Shown one piece after another: positions 32,901 through 40,855 of a DNA stretch of 64,000 nucleotides (positions are counted from its first letter, which is position 1; the number at the start of each line of letters is the position of its first letter). The notes under the pieces were generated by a model that saw only the letters and a program-made list of their open reading frames with translations, had not been told where the DNA came from and did not search any database. The stretch comes from JAKFDK01 sp036676195. Its GTDB lineage: Bacteria > Bacillota > Sulfobacillia > Symbiobacteriales > ZC4RG38. Position numbers and translations under genes: made by a program. The DNA lies in the NCBI GenBank assembly GCA_036676195.1, contig JAKFDK010000047.1, positions 3,174 to 67,173 on the forward strand, read 5' to 3'.

Positions 32901-34392
32901 AAATGCGCTTGCCGGGGCGGACAAAGCTCTGGAACGTGTCAACCACCTGTCCACCACGCAGGCGGACGGCCCCCACCTCGATGATGTCATCGCCAATGGC
33001 ACTGAAACCGGTGGTCTCAATGTCCAGGACCACCCAGTCGGCCTCCGGCAACGATGCGCCCTGCGGCGGTCGGGCAATGATCGGCGTGCCGTCATCGACC
33101 ACATACGCTTCCATGCCGTAAAGAACCTTGAAACCTTCCGGCAGTTTGACATGGCTGGCGCCCGGAAAGCCCTGGGTGACGCCGTGGTCGGTAATGGCCA
33201 CCGCCCGGTGCCCCCACTTGATGGCACGCTTGACGGCCTCTTCGGGGTCGCACAGGCCGTCCATGGCCGACATGGTGGTATGCAAGTGCAACTCGACCCG
33301 CCGCATCCCCTCGTAGGCATCCCGGCGGGACGGCCGCTCCACCAGGTTGATGTCGTCGGCCATCACGTTCAGATCGTTATTGAAGTTATCCCAGGCCGGC
33401 CGCCCCCGCACCCGGACATATTGCCCGACCTTGAGCTGAGCCGCCCAGTCCGGGTCCTTTTGTGGGTCACGGAAGCATTTGCAAAGTAGGGTATCTTTCA
33501 GGTCGGTGACGGCAAGTCCGATCATCTGCTTGCCGGACCGGGTATCACGGGTATCCAGGGCGCAGATTTCGCCCTCCAGGATCACCTTGCCCGGTTCCTG
33601 CGGGTCGGTGATGGTACTGATTTCCCGGACCGGGGCACCGGGGTCGATGGGCCTGCCCTTGACCACGCCGTCGGGCAGGATTTCCGTTCGGCCGGGCTGG
33701 ACAGGCTCAGGTTCGGTCTTGAAGCCGGCATCCTGCCGGGAGCGGTGGGCAGCAAAATACTCCAGTACGGCCGGGTTCTCCTCCTGCCCCTGCGGCTCTT
33801 CCGGGAGCGGGCGGTCGTCCCCGAAAAACAGGTCTGGCTCCAGTTCGGCTTGCGCCCCGCGGGGCGGAACCGGTTCCTCCGGGGGCGGCGGCAATGTGAG
33901 CAGACACTTGACCCGCAGACCGGTTTCATGGCGCAGGGCCTCTTCCAGAGCTGCCCGGCCGCCGGCCTTGTCCACTACCTGGCGCAAGGTATCGTTGGGG
34001 AATTCCAGTTCGACCCGATCATCGATCAGGCGGGGGGCTGCCTGGTCCAAAATGCCATTCACACGGGGAATGGCCGACTTGATCAGTTGTTTGACGTCCG
34101 GCCAGACCTGTTGCAGCAGTTCTTCCGGAGTCACGCCAAAGGGCGGCCGGGCTAATACGGGCACGACCTGGAACTGGGCTTCGCCCCCGATTTCGGGCAG
34201 TAAGGCCCGGCCCAGGGCGTCGGCCAGGGCCGGCCGCCGATCTGGCGGGATGCGCTGGTTGACCTCCAGGTAAAGCGTGACGCTGTTTTGCTTGCGTCTG
34301 ACCTCGACCCGCAGCGGCCTGGCGCCCTCCAGGGCGGCGGCCATACCGGCGGGCAAGGCAGCCCGGTCAATCTGGTGGAGCCAGTCAGACAA
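29905..34392 (-). CDS. polC: DNA polymerase III alpha subunit, Gram-positive type PolC
   Basis: Replicative polymerase with built-in proofreading, 1495 aa. Order: N-terminal domain and Pro/Glu linker, OB fold (about 255-350), PHP domain first part (RRVELHLHTTMSAMDG, about residue 367), DnaQ-like 3'-5' exonuclease inserted in PHP (VVLDIETTGFSAIGDD, about 455; HNATFDYGFLRYH), PHP second part, zinc-binding CPGC...CPQC, then the polymerase with PDIDLNFSGD (about 994). Start TTG 34392 with AGAGGTG upstream. It is about 55 residues longer than Bacillus PolC, mainly in the linker. PolC marks Bacillota and relatives. Confidence 0.98.
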   Translation of the reverse strand: MSDWLHQIDRAALPAGMAAALEGARPLRVEVRRKQNSVTLYLEVNQRIPPDRRPALADALGRALLPEIGGEAQFQVVPVLARPPFGVTPEELLQQVWPDVKQLIKSAIPRVNGILDQAAPRLIDDRVELEFPNDTLRQVVDKAGGRAALEEALRHETGLRVKCLLTLPPPPEEPVPPRGAQAELEPDLFFGDDRPLPEEPQGQEENPAVLEYFAAHRSRQDAGFKTEPEPVQPGRTEILPDGVVKGRPIDPGAPVREISTITDPQEPGKVILEGEICALDTRDTRSGKQMIGLAVTDLKDTLLCKCFRDPQKDPDWAAQLKVGQYVRVRGRPAWDNFNNDLNVMADDINLVERPSRRDAYEGMRRVELHLHTTMSAMDGLCDPEEAVKRAIKWGHRAVAITDHGVTQGFPGASHVKLPEGFKVLYGMEAYVVDDGTPIIARPPQGASLPEADWVVLDIETTGFSAIGDDIIEVGAVRLRGGQVVDTFQSFVRPGKRISPEVQELTHITPDMVENAPGPAEVLRRFFAFCGDSILVAHNATFDYGFLRYHREKHLGEDLRNPVLDTLIMGRALLPHLKRFGLAYLCKELQVPLENHHRADADAKTAAMVLVKLLERVCRDHPEVQFVADLNQLGRLMNPAVLKPHHVSVLVQKQHGMKNLYKLVSRSHLEYFNRNPRVPRTLLEAHRDGLILGSGCANGALFQALLRGAAPEELEGIAAWYDYLEVQPPGNLRQLVEEGQVRGVEGLHEIVRRIIDLGEKLGKPVVVTGDVHFLDPAQEQFREFLKGGIGWGDGYNGPCYFRSTQEMLNEFAFLPADIATQIVITNTNKIADLVDKCEPIPNQLFAPKLEGAEDAVANLTWAKARRVYGDPLPDLIQQRIERELKAIIGGGFAVVYYISHLLVKKSNDLGYLVGSRGSVGSSFVAWAMGITEVNALPPHYVCPGCHYVEWYADGTVGSGYDLPDKACPQCRRRRLLKDGQDIPFETFMGFKGDKVPDIDLNFSGDVQNKVQQYSIELLGGPEQVFKAGTVGTIADKTAYGMVKNYLEERSLSRREAEVNRLARGLTGVKRTTGQHPGGMVVVPVGVEVEEVVPVQYPADDKESGWKTTHYDYHSFEQCFFKLDILGHDDPSMLRMLQDLTADWPVPAHLVDKLGLEFLPDDRIDLASIPMNDEGVMALFRPGEGVHALGLKEGDLEYDLGSVAVPEMGTGFVRRMLSDTLPRNFSDLVRISGLSHGTDVWTNNAQELIKRGTCTLQTCIPTRDDIMLRLMYWNMEPAKAFKIMESVRKGKGLTPEMEADMKACSVPDWYIWSCKQIKYMFPKAHAAAYVLSALRIAWFKVHMPALFYSAYFTIRAAGAVDAELLVRGSEAVNHLVTEIKAKGKEATPKEKDALVEYEVVTEALQRGIRFARVDLWNSDAVRFLIQPDQTLLCPFNSLPGLGDNAARAIVEARLMSPFQSIDDLRARAKLNKTVIELLNTHGCLRGLPEGNQLQFAF

Positions 34393-34546
34393 ACGTATTC
34401 ACCTCTAAGTCCGGGCCTGCGCACTACAAATGGCCACGTCCGAAGGGTTCTCCACCCGCGTCGGCTTTCCTGTCGTCCGTGGCAAAGGGGATTCCCTGGT
34501 ATCGCCGTCAGGCCGGCAGGGGCGGGGTTCAATCCAAACTACGGCA

Positions 34547-34580
34547 GGGGACGGCTGCCCAACCGGCAGATGCCGTCCCC
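34547..34580 (-). terminator. Hairpin downstream of the MgtC-like gene
   Basis: GGGGACGGC (34547-34555) pairs with GCCGTCCCC (34572-34580), and TGCC/GGCA extends the stem inside. No clear T-run follows on the minus strand, so termination strength is uncertain. It lies 17 nt after the MgtC-like gene's stop, about 155 nt before polC. The rest of that 204-nt gap shows nothing recognisable. Confidence 0.5.
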
Positions 34581-34596
34581 CTTGATTTACCCGCCG

Positions 34597-35286
34597 CTAT
34601 TCCACTTCAGTGACAGACATGACCCCGTCCACCGCCAGAAGCTCTGCGATCAGATCATTCAACCCGACCCGGGGGTTGGTCATTTTGACGAAGAAGGTGA
34701 TTTCCACGCTGCCGGGCACGGGGCCGCCCCGCATCTGTACATTCTTGATATTGGCGTCGGAACGGCCAATCACACTGGCGAGCATACCCAGCCGCCCCGC
34801 GGTGTCCGTTACCGCCACCGCCAGCGCATGATGGTGACCGGCTTTGATGAACCGCCGTTCCACCTCAGACAGGACGGTAAGGGTCACGAGCATCATGACG
34901 GCGGCCACGGTGGCCTCCATGAACATCCCGGCACCTGCCGCCAGACCGACCCCGGCCACTACCCAGAGGCTGGCCGCGGTAGTCAGACCGCGGATGCTCA
35001 ACCCCTCACGCATGATAGTGCCCGCACCGAGGAAGCCGATACCGGAGACCACCTGGGCCGCAATGCGCCCGGGATCGCCGTTGCCAAAGCCGCGCTGCAG
35101 GCTCAGGTCATACATATACAGGGATACCTGCATGGCCAGTGCCGCCCCCACACAGACCAGGACGTGGGTCCGTAAACCAGCCGGGCGATTGGCCGTTTCC
35201 CGTTCAAATCCGACGATGCCCCCCAGCAAGGCGGCGAGGGCTAACGGAACCTGACTGTGAATCAAGTGCTGCAGAAAGGCTGACAA
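34597..35286 (-). CDS. MgtC/SapB family membrane protein
   Basis: 229-aa MgtC/SapB family protein. N-terminal transmembrane domain of about five segments with the family hallmarks ALLGGIVGFERE, RTHVLVCVGAAL, QVVSGIGFLGAGTI and GLTTAASLWVVAGVGLAAG. The C-terminal ACT-like soluble domain (VDGVMSVTEVE at the end) is present. These proteins help survival under low Mg2+ or modulate ATP synthase in pathogens; in free-living bacteria the role is unclear. Start TTG 35286 with AAAGGGG nine nt upstream; the glycosyltransferase stop lies 5 nt upstream. Confidence 0.92.
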   Translation of the reverse strand: MSAFLQHLIHSQVPLALAALLGGIVGFERETANRPAGLRTHVLVCVGAALAMQVSLYMYDLSLQRGFGNGDPGRIAAQVVSGIGFLGAGTIMREGLSIRGLTTAASLWVVAGVGLAAGAGMFMEATVAAVMMLVTLTVLSEVERRFIKAGHHHALAVAVTDTAGRLGMLASVIGRSDANIKNVQMRGGPVPGSVEITFFVKMTNPRVGLNDLIAELLAVDGVMSVTEVE

Positions 35287-35291
35287 TGATG

Positions 35292-35966
35292 CTAGCCCCT
35301 TTGTGCATACTTGAGGATTTCCCAATACATTTTCATTCGGGCTGCGAAGCCCTTGACCAGGCCCAGCTTTTCTTCCTTCATTCGGTGTGACATTTCCTCC
35401 AGCGGAACTTCGCACACCCGAACATCCAGGCCATTGACAAAACGGGTCAGCGCCACTTCGATGCCAAAGCGGGCCATTTCCGCTTCGGGCTCCTCCTGAA
35501 ACATCCGCTCCAGGAGTTCCCTCTTCAGCGCCCGATTTCCCGACAGAAACGGTGCCAGAACCTGCGCCAGGTCTGTGGCCAGCCGCCCGTCGTCGAAGAC
35601 CCCGATGGCCATCTCACATTCGCCGCTCAGCACCGGCTGCACCAGAGAACGGACGTGCCCTTCCGTCAGTCCGACCAGGTCACCGTCCAGAAAGAGGACG
35701 ACAGGAGCGGGAGCTGAGTCGAACCCGGTTTTCATGGCTGCCGCCTTCCCCCGATTCTCGGGGTGGACAACCACTCGGGCACCGGCCTCGCGCGCCCTTT
35801 CGGCCGTACGGTCCTCGGACCCATCTGATACCACAATGACCGATTGCACGAGGTCGACTTGCCGGACCGCCGCCACCACGCAGCCGATGGTTTCCTCTTC
35901 GTTATAGGCCGGGATTACCGCGGCAACCTGCAAGGCTGCCGTGTGCCTTTTCCCAGTAATTCTCAC
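35292..35966 (-). CDS. Family 2 glycosyltransferase
   Basis: 224-aa GT-A fold glycosyltransferase of the dolichyl-phosphate-mannose-synthase-like type. Motifs: VIPAYNEEETIG, VSDGSEDRTAE and the metal-binding VLFLDGDLVGL. It has no transmembrane helices, so it probably uses a nucleotide sugar and a lipid phosphate at the inner membrane face; a glucosyl-3-phosphoglycerate synthase-like role is another option. GTG 35966 with GGAGGA ten nt away. It precedes the MgtC-like gene by 5 nt, implying cotranscription. Confidence 0.87.
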   Translation of the reverse strand: MRITGKRHTAALQVAAVIPAYNEEETIGCVVAAVRQVDLVQSVIVVSDGSEDRTAERAREAGARVVVHPENRGKAAAMKTGFDSAPAPVVLFLDGDLVGLTEGHVRSLVQPVLSGECEMAIGVFDDGRLATDLAQVLAPFLSGNRALKRELLERMFQEEPEAEMARFGIEVALTRFVNGLDVRVCEVPLEEMSHRMKEEKLGLVKGFAARMKMYWEILKYAQRG

Positions 35967-36138
35967 GCTAAGTCATTCCTCCAAAGCGCCGTTTCCCGGC
36001 GCTCACGGACGAAGGGACCCACGCCGCAATGGCAAGGCGGGTAGGAGCGCTTCACATGTCTATTCCGCTTCTTCCCGTTGTTTCCCTGCCTTCCGCAGGC
36101 ATGTCTGCCTGCGTCATCTCCCCCGTCCCCGGCCGTAA

Positions 36139-36174
36139 GGACCCCAGGGCGCCTGCCATTTTGACCCGGGGTCC
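36139..36174 (-). terminator. Possible hairpin terminator after proS
   Basis: GGACCCC pairs with GGGGTCC across a 22-nt loop, about 12 nt after the proS stop. No T-run. The remainder of the 219-nt gap to the glycosyltransferase shows no gene; a 35-codon ATG frame there lacks an SD. Confidence 0.35.
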
Positions 36175-36185
36175 GCTGAACCTGT

Positions 36186-37622
36186 CTAATAAGACCGGGC
36201 AAACCAGACCGTATCAGTGGCCGGTTGGCTGCACACCAGGCACCTGGACATCGTTTCCGGCGGGTGTAACGGCCGGTTGCGGGCGGTGGCCTTGGTCTGC
36301 TCCTTGACCTGAGCCTCGCAGTTCGGGTCTCCGCACCACCCGGCCAGGACGAATCCATACTGGTTCTCCAGGGTGGCAGCCAGATCTGCCAGGGTCTCTG
36401 CCCGGAATGAATGCTCCTCCCGGAATTTCAGAGCCTGCCTGAACATGTTTTGCTGAATCTCTGCCAGCAAGTTGATGACCGTATCCGCCAGCCCGTCCTG
36501 GGAGACAACCAGCTTCTCGCCGGTGTCCCGGCGAACCAGAACGACGGCATGACTGTCCACATCACGCGGCCCGAGTTCCAGGCGCACCGGTACACCACGC
36601 ATCTCGTATTCGTTGTACTTCCAGCCCGGGCTGTACTCCTCGCGGGCATCCGCCTTGACCCGAACCCCGGCCTGCCGGAGCTGGGCAAACAGTGCGTCAA
36701 ACCGAGGCATCACCCGGTCCCGCAGCTTGGCCGGGCCCACCGGAATCATTACAACCTGAACCGGCGCCACCCTGGGGGGGAGCTGCAGGCCTTTGTCATC
36801 ACCGTGGGTCATGATCAGGCATCCGATCAGGCGAGTACTGGCACCCCAGGATGTGGTATGGACATACTTCAACTGGTTATCACGGTCGAGAAACTGAATA
36901 TCGAAGGCCCGGGCGAAGTTCGTGCCCAGGTAATGGGACGTGCCGGCCTGAACCGCCTTGCCATCCTTCATCATGGCTTCAATGGAAAAGGTGTCTACTG
37001 CCCCGGCAAACTTTTCCGAAGGGGTCTTCTGGCCCTGCCACACAGGGACAGCCAGATCATTTTCAACAAAATCCACATAGACGCCCAGCATGCGCATGGT
37101 TTCCTCGCGGGCCTCTTGCTCGGTGGCATGGGCCGTATGGCCCTCCTGCCAGAGGAATTCCGATGTCCGCAGGAACGGCAGGGTTCGCTTCTCCCAGCGA
37201 AACACATTGGCCCACTGGTTGATCAGCACCGGCAGGTCGCGGTAGGACTGGATCCATTTCTGATAGGCCCAGCCAATGACCGTTTCCGAGGTGGGGCGCA
37301 GGGCCAACCGCTCCTCCAGCTTTTCACCGGCGGCCTCCGTTACCCACGGCAGCTCTGGGGCAAACCCTTCGACATGCTCCTTCTCTTTCATGAAAAAGCT
37401 TTCCGGAATGAGCATGGGGAAATAGGCGTTGCGGTGGCCCGTTGCCTTGAAACGTTCGTCCAGTCCACGCTGACACGCTTCCCACAGCTCATAGCCATCG
37501 GGCTTGAAGATCATGCAGCCGCGCACTGGAGAATAATCCATTAAGTCTGCGTTTTTAATAACGTCAATATACCATTCAGAAAAGTTTTCAGCCATCGGCG
37601 TGATTCGTTTTTCCTCCGCCAT
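36186..37622 (-). CDS. proS: Prolyl-tRNA synthetase, short archaeal/eukaryal type
   Basis: Class II synthetase charging tRNA-Pro. 478 aa, without the bacterial editing (INS) insertion, so it belongs to the short archaeal/eukaryal-like form found in Thermus and many Clostridia. Class II signatures include ALRPTSETVIGWAYQKWI and MTHGDDKGLQLPPRVAP. A C-terminal zinc-type domain (WCGDPNCEAQVKE; RCLVCSQPA) ends in a terminal tyrosine (WFARSY), as is usual for this type. ATG 37622 with GAGGAGG ten nt upstream; the frame could extend to 37664 but without an SD. Preceded by an attenuator-like leader. Confidence 0.96.
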   Translation of the reverse strand: MAEEKRITPMAENFSEWYIDVIKNADLMDYSPVRGCMIFKPDGYELWEACQRGLDERFKATGHRNAYFPMLIPESFFMKEKEHVEGFAPELPWVTEAAGEKLEERLALRPTSETVIGWAYQKWIQSYRDLPVLINQWANVFRWEKRTLPFLRTSEFLWQEGHTAHATEQEAREETMRMLGVYVDFVENDLAVPVWQGQKTPSEKFAGAVDTFSIEAMMKDGKAVQAGTSHYLGTNFARAFDIQFLDRDNQLKYVHTTSWGASTRLIGCLIMTHGDDKGLQLPPRVAPVQVVMIPVGPAKLRDRVMPRFDALFAQLRQAGVRVKADAREEYSPGWKYNEYEMRGVPVRLELGPRDVDSHAVVLVRRDTGEKLVVSQDGLADTVINLLAEIQQNMFRQALKFREEHSFRAETLADLAATLENQYGFVLAGWCGDPNCEAQVKEQTKATARNRPLHPPETMSRCLVCSQPATDTVWFARSY

Positions 37623-37800
37623 GGGCGTGCAGCCTCCTCGCTCATTAACAACAAAAAAAGCCACCGCCCCCGTGACCAGGAACGGAAGGCAACGCTTCCC
37701 GCATGTACCGGCTACCCAAACCTTTGGGTACGTACCGTTGGCTCCGGAATATCGACAGGTGCACGGCCACTGGCCGCAGACCCTGTCATCTCAGTTAATC
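37623..37800 (-). promoter_or_regulatory. proS leader with attenuator; T-box-like candidate
   Basis: About 178 nt of untranslated leader. In transcript order: a stem GACAGG/CCTGTC enclosing GGCCA/TGGCC (about 37756-37786); a stem around ACCCAAAGGTTTGGGT (37714-37729) with flanking GTAC pairs; GGAAG/CTTCC, which overlaps the 5' half of the terminator and could be an antiterminator; then the terminator. proS is often T-box controlled in Firmicutes, and the layout fits, but I do not find the UGGNACCGCG T-box core (the nearest is GGTACATGCGGGAAG), so the class is unproven. Confidence 0.5.
37653..37690 (-). terminator. Intrinsic terminator in the proS leader
   Basis: Minus strand GCCTTCCGTTCC pairs with GGGGCGGTGGC (with two G-U pairs and a small mismatch), 8-nt loop, then seven T residues. 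It lies only 31 nt upstream of the proS ATG and downstream of the proS promoter, so readthrough must be controlled. This is the best-formed intrinsic terminator in the window. Confidence 0.75.
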
Positions 37801-37806
37801 AAAATT

Positions 37807-37836
37807 AGGGTAGCAGAGCCAGCCCGCACCTGTCAA
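37807..37836 (-). promoter_or_regulatory. Predicted proS promoter
   Basis: Minus strand TTGACA (37836-37831), 18 nt, TACCCT (37812-37807) followed by AATTTTG. Perfect -35, weak -10. Start of transcription would be near 37800. Confidence 0.5.
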
Positions 37837-37914
37837 ATGGTTCCGTAGGCGAATCCAGGTCATCGCCCGGCGAAGTGGCAGGATTTACCCGGACCAGCGC
37901 TGCCGAACCATCAG

Positions 37915-37950
37915 GCGGCGCCCCCGGCGGTCTGGCACCGGGGGCGCCGC
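37915..37950 (-). terminator. Strong hairpin after the phosphoribosyltransferase gene
   Basis: A perfect 13-bp inverted repeat, GCGGCGCCCCCGG/CCGGGGGCGCCGC, with a 10-nt loop, 3 nt after the stop codon. There is no T-run on the minus strand, so it may protect the mRNA 3' end or terminate with help. It closes the ispG transcript before the proS promoter. Confidence 0.6.
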
Positions 37951-37953
37951 TAT

Positions 37954-38508
37954 TTACGTATCGGTCTGCCTGAGTAACCCGAACCGGCGCAGGTCTGGCA
38001 CGTAGTCCGGGTGGATCTGCCAGTGCCCACCGGTCAGAACCTGATAGTCCCACGGCTGCACGAAGGCGCGGTCGTCCTCCACGGCGTAGAAGTCCGGTTT
38101 CTCGCTGATGCTGTGGACATAGAGTGTCGCGGTCTGCACCGCCGCCGCTCCGGCCGCACGGATGGCCGTCACCGCTGCGGCCAGACTCTGGCCCGAAACG
38201 CTGATTTCGTCGGCTACCAGTACGCGGCGGCCCGACAGGTCGGGCGGCGGCGCAAACAACTGCGGCTCTCGCCAGGCCACTGCGTCACGCCGGCGGCGGG
38301 AGATCGTGAGCGGAAAGTAGTCCAGCCTGAGCATGCTGGCCAGAATGGTCGCCGGGATGGCCCCACCACGCCCGACGCCGGCGATGGCGTCCGGCTGAAA
38401 TTCGGCCTGCACACGCTCAGCCAGATGGCGGCACATGACCATGATCTCTTCCCAGGATACCATCCAGACACCGGTGTGCTCGTGGCCGTAACTCTTGATC
38501 CGATCCAT
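37954..38508 (-). CDS. Phosphoribosyltransferase family protein
   Basis: 184-aa type I PRTase-fold protein. The PRPP-binding loop reads VLVADEISVSGQSLAAAV, close to the usual DDxxxTG pattern but with ADE and Ser. An upstream GVGRGGAIPATILASMLRL matches the N-terminal PRTase segment. The hood region is unlike hpt, xpt or apt as I know them; closest is the COG2236-type group. ATG 38508 with GGGAGGG eight nt away gives MDRIKSYGHEH. It follows ispG by 63 nt. Substrate unknown; a purine or xanthine salvage role is possible. Confidence 0.8.
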   Translation of the reverse strand: MDRIKSYGHEHTGVWMVSWEEIMVMCRHLAERVQAEFQPDAIAGVGRGGAIPATILASMLRLDYFPLTISRRRRDAVAWREPQLFAPPPDLSGRRVLVADEISVSGQSLAAAVTAIRAAGAAAVQTATLYVHSISEKPDFYAVEDDRAFVQPWDYQVLTGGHWQIHPDYVPDLRRFGLLRQTDT

Positions 38509-38571
38509 CTTGCATTCCCTCCCCCAACCACCATGCGGCACACCCGGCCGGCGCTTCCCATGGTCAGGGGA

Positions 38572-39702
38572 CTATGACCCGGTGACGGAATCGGCAGCCT
38601 GCCAGTGCCGGGCGTAGGTCTTGTGGGCGGCCACGCCCTGTTTTTTGATTTCGGCGGCTGCGTTTTCTACGTAAGTCACCAGGGCGTCGACCATTTCGGA
38701 CTCGTTCATCTTCTGGATCTGTTCGCCGCCTACCACCAGCATTCCGACACCCTTGCCGCCAAACAGGGCCACATCGGCCTCGGCCGCTTCGCCCGGGCCG
38801 TTGACCACGCAGCCCATCACAGCCACGTTCAGGGGGACGTCAATATGGCGTAACCGCTGCTCTACTTCGTTGGCAACCCGGACCAGATCAATTTGTACCC
38901 GGCCGCAGGATGGACAGGCGATGATGTTGATGCCACGGGTACGCAGCCCGAGGGACTTGAGCACCTCCCAGCCGACCCGCACCTCTTCGACACAGTCAGT
39001 CGCCAGACTGACCCGGATGGTGTCGCCGATCCCTGCGGCCAGCAGTGCACCCAACCCTACGGCCGATTTGATGGTACCGCTGAAGGGTACACCCGCCTCG
39101 GTCACGCCGAGGTGCAGGGGGTAGTCCATCTTCGCACTGATCAGTTGGTAAGCGGCGATCATCATCCGGACGTCGGACGCTTTGGCGGAGATGATGATAT
39201 CGGTGAAGCCAAGATCCTCCAGAATCCCGACATGCTTCTGGGCGCTGCCCAGCATGCCTTCGGGGGTCGGATAGCCGTACTGCTCCAGGAATTCACTTTC
39301 CAGAGAGCCAGCATTGATGCCAATGCGAATGGGCACCTTGCGCGCCTGGGCTTCCTTCACAACTGCCTCGATTTTCCACCGGGCACCGATGTTCCCCGGA
39401 TTCAGACGGAGCTTGTCCACCCCGGCTTCCAGGGCCTTGAGGGCCAGTCGGTAATCGAAATGGATATCCGCCACCAGGGGAATGTTGCAGCCTATGCGGA
39501 TTTCCTTCAGGGCTTCGGCGGCCTCCATGGTGGGCACCGCCACCCGGACAATATCGCAGCCGTTTTCCTCCAACGCCCGGATCTGGCGCAGGACCTCCGG
39601 TACATCCCGAGTATCGCACTTGGTCATGGACTGGACACTGATGGTGGCGCCGCCACCAATGGGCACCTTGCCGACCCATACCTGGCGGGTTGGCTTTCTC
39701 AT
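38572..39702 (-). CDS. ispG: (E)-4-hydroxy-3-methylbut-2-enyl-diphosphate synthase
   Basis: [4Fe-4S] enzyme (GcpE) of the methylerythritol phosphate pathway to isoprenoids. 376 aa: TIM barrel with ISVQSMTKCDTRDV at the N-terminus and LRLNPGNIG; the C-terminal domain has the cluster cysteines in IIACPSCGRVQID and MGCVVNGPGEA. ATG 39702 with GGAGG nine nt upstream. Together with dxr just upstream it supplies precursors for UppS and quinones. A terminator and its own promoter separate it from rseP. Confidence 0.97.
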   Translation of the reverse strand: MRKPTRQVWVGKVPIGGGATISVQSMTKCDTRDVPEVLRQIRALEENGCDIVRVAVPTMEAAEALKEIRIGCNIPLVADIHFDYRLALKALEAGVDKLRLNPGNIGARWKIEAVVKEAQARKVPIRIGINAGSLESEFLEQYGYPTPEGMLGSAQKHVGILEDLGFTDIIISAKASDVRMMIAAYQLISAKMDYPLHLGVTEAGVPFSGTIKSAVGLGALLAAGIGDTIRVSLATDCVEEVRVGWEVLKSLGLRTRGINIIACPSCGRVQIDLVRVANEVEQRLRHIDVPLNVAVMGCVVNGPGEAAEADVALFGGKGVGMLVVGGEQIQKMNESEMVDALVTYVENAAAEIKKQGVAAHKTYARHWQAADSVTGS

Positions 39703-39735
39703 CCCCGCAAGCCTCCAAACAACCATACTACGACC

Positions 39736-39764
39736 AGTATACCTATCTATCGAATCGGTGGAAA
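39736..39764 (-). promoter_or_regulatory. Predicted ispG promoter
   Basis: Minus strand TTTCCA (39764-39759), 17 nt, TATACT (39741-39736). It lies immediately downstream of the rseP terminator; transcription would start near 39729, 27 nt before the ispG ATG. Confidence 0.55.
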
Positions 39765-39769
39765 TAGAA

Positions 39770-39802
39770 GCAGACGGGAGACCTCAAGTCCCCCGTTTCT
39801 GC
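39770..39802 (-). terminator. Intrinsic terminator after rseP
   Basis: Minus strand stem ACGGGGGAC/GTCTCCCGT (9 bp, one G-U), 5-nt loop, flanked by GCAG/CTGC, then TTCTATTTCC. It lies 27 nt after the rseP stop and abuts the ispG promoter. Confidence 0.65.
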
Positions 39803-39829
39803 CTGCTGTGTGTGCGCCGGGCGGGTGCC

Positions 39830-40846
39830 TTACCAGAACCGCCGCAAGTCAGAGACCGTTACCGCCGCTATGAGTCCCAGAATGAGCAGGAAACCAACAA
39901 AGTGGATGAAGTTCTCCCGGGTGGGATCAACCCGCCGTCGCCGGAACCCCTCTACGAAGAGAAAGACCAGTCGCGACCCATCCAGGGCGGGGATTGGCAG
40001 CAGGTTGACAAGACCGATATTAATCGACAACTGGCTTGCCAGACTGAGTAGATGTACCAACCCGATCTGGCTGACCTCGGCAATGGTATAAACGATCCCC
40101 ACCGGCCCCACCAGATCAGCCTTTTCCGTTCCCCGCACCAGCCGCCCAAGCATGACCACATACTCGCGTGTCAGCAGGCCTGTTAGATGTGCGCCCTCAT
40201 ACGCAGCCGATATAAGTGACGGCCGTTGAATGATCGGCGCAATCCCAACTACATACCGGGGCGAGGTGTCTGCCTCCCGCGCCGGGGTAACGGTGACTTC
40301 AACCGGTTTTCCCTCACGCTCCAGACGAAAATGCAGGGGCTGGCCCTGACTATTGGTAACCGCCTCCAGCAACTGGTTCCAGGCGGATACCGGGCGACCG
40401 TCAATGGCCACGATCTTATCCCCGGCCCGCAGGCCGGCCGCCGCCGCCGGGCGATCTGGCAGAACTGAGCCAATAACAGGGAGCGGGCTGGGTACACCGG
40501 TGGCATAATGCCAGATCCCCAGCAACAGGGCGGCCAGTACGAAGTTCATCGCCGGCCCGGCCCCAATCACGATCATGCGCTGCCAAACCGGTTTAGCGGA
40601 AAAACCGCGGGGATCAGTGGCATCCCCGTCCTCCATTCCGGCCATGCGCACAAAACCACCGAGGACTAGCAGGGCCCGCAGGCTGTACTTAGTTTCACCG
40701 CGGGTAAACGAAGCAAATACGGGACCAAACCCGATGGCAAATTCGTGTATGCGAATGCCAAAAGCCTTGGCGGCTGAAAAATGGCCCAACTCGTGGATCA
40801 AAATAATGACACCAAAAACCGGAATAGCCCAGAGCCAGCTCGTCAT
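39830..40846 (-). CDS. rseP: RIP metalloprotease RseP/RasP (site-2 protease)
   Basis: Membrane-embedded M50 zinc protease of regulated intramembrane proteolysis; the Bacillus homologue cleaves anti-sigma factors and signal-peptide remnants. 338 aa: zinc motif HELGH at residues 18-22 in TM1, a PDZ domain (about 115-200; AAGLRAGDKIVAIDG), and the third zinc ligand region NLLPIPALDGSRL near the C-terminus. Four or so TM segments, single PDZ as in Gram-positives. ATG 40846 with GAGGTG upstream, 9 nt after dxr. Confidence 0.96.
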   Translation of the reverse strand: MTSWLWAIPVFGVIILIHELGHFSAAKAFGIRIHEFAIGFGPVFASFTRGETKYSLRALLVLGGFVRMAGMEDGDATDPRGFSAKPVWQRMIVIGAGPAMNFVLAALLLGIWHYATGVPSPLPVIGSVLPDRPAAAAGLRAGDKIVAIDGRPVSAWNQLLEAVTNSQGQPLHFRLEREGKPVEVTVTPAREADTSPRYVVGIAPIIQRPSLISAAYEGAHLTGLLTREYVVMLGRLVRGTEKADLVGPVGIVYTIAEVSQIGLVHLLSLASQLSINIGLVNLLPIPALDGSRLVFLFVEGFRRRRVDPTRENFIHFVGFLLILGLIAAVTVSDLRRFW

Positions 40847-40855
40847 GACAATGTT

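Noticed and set aside
29905..34392. Possible frameshift or fusion in polC because it is longer than Bacillus PolC
   Set aside because: All domains are in one frame and in the normal order; the extra length is mostly the N-terminal linker.
35963..36358. 131-codon minus-strand frame between the glycosyltransferase and proS
   Set aside because: It is Arg/Pro/Gly-rich, runs through the proS 3' end in another frame, and lacks an SD or motif.
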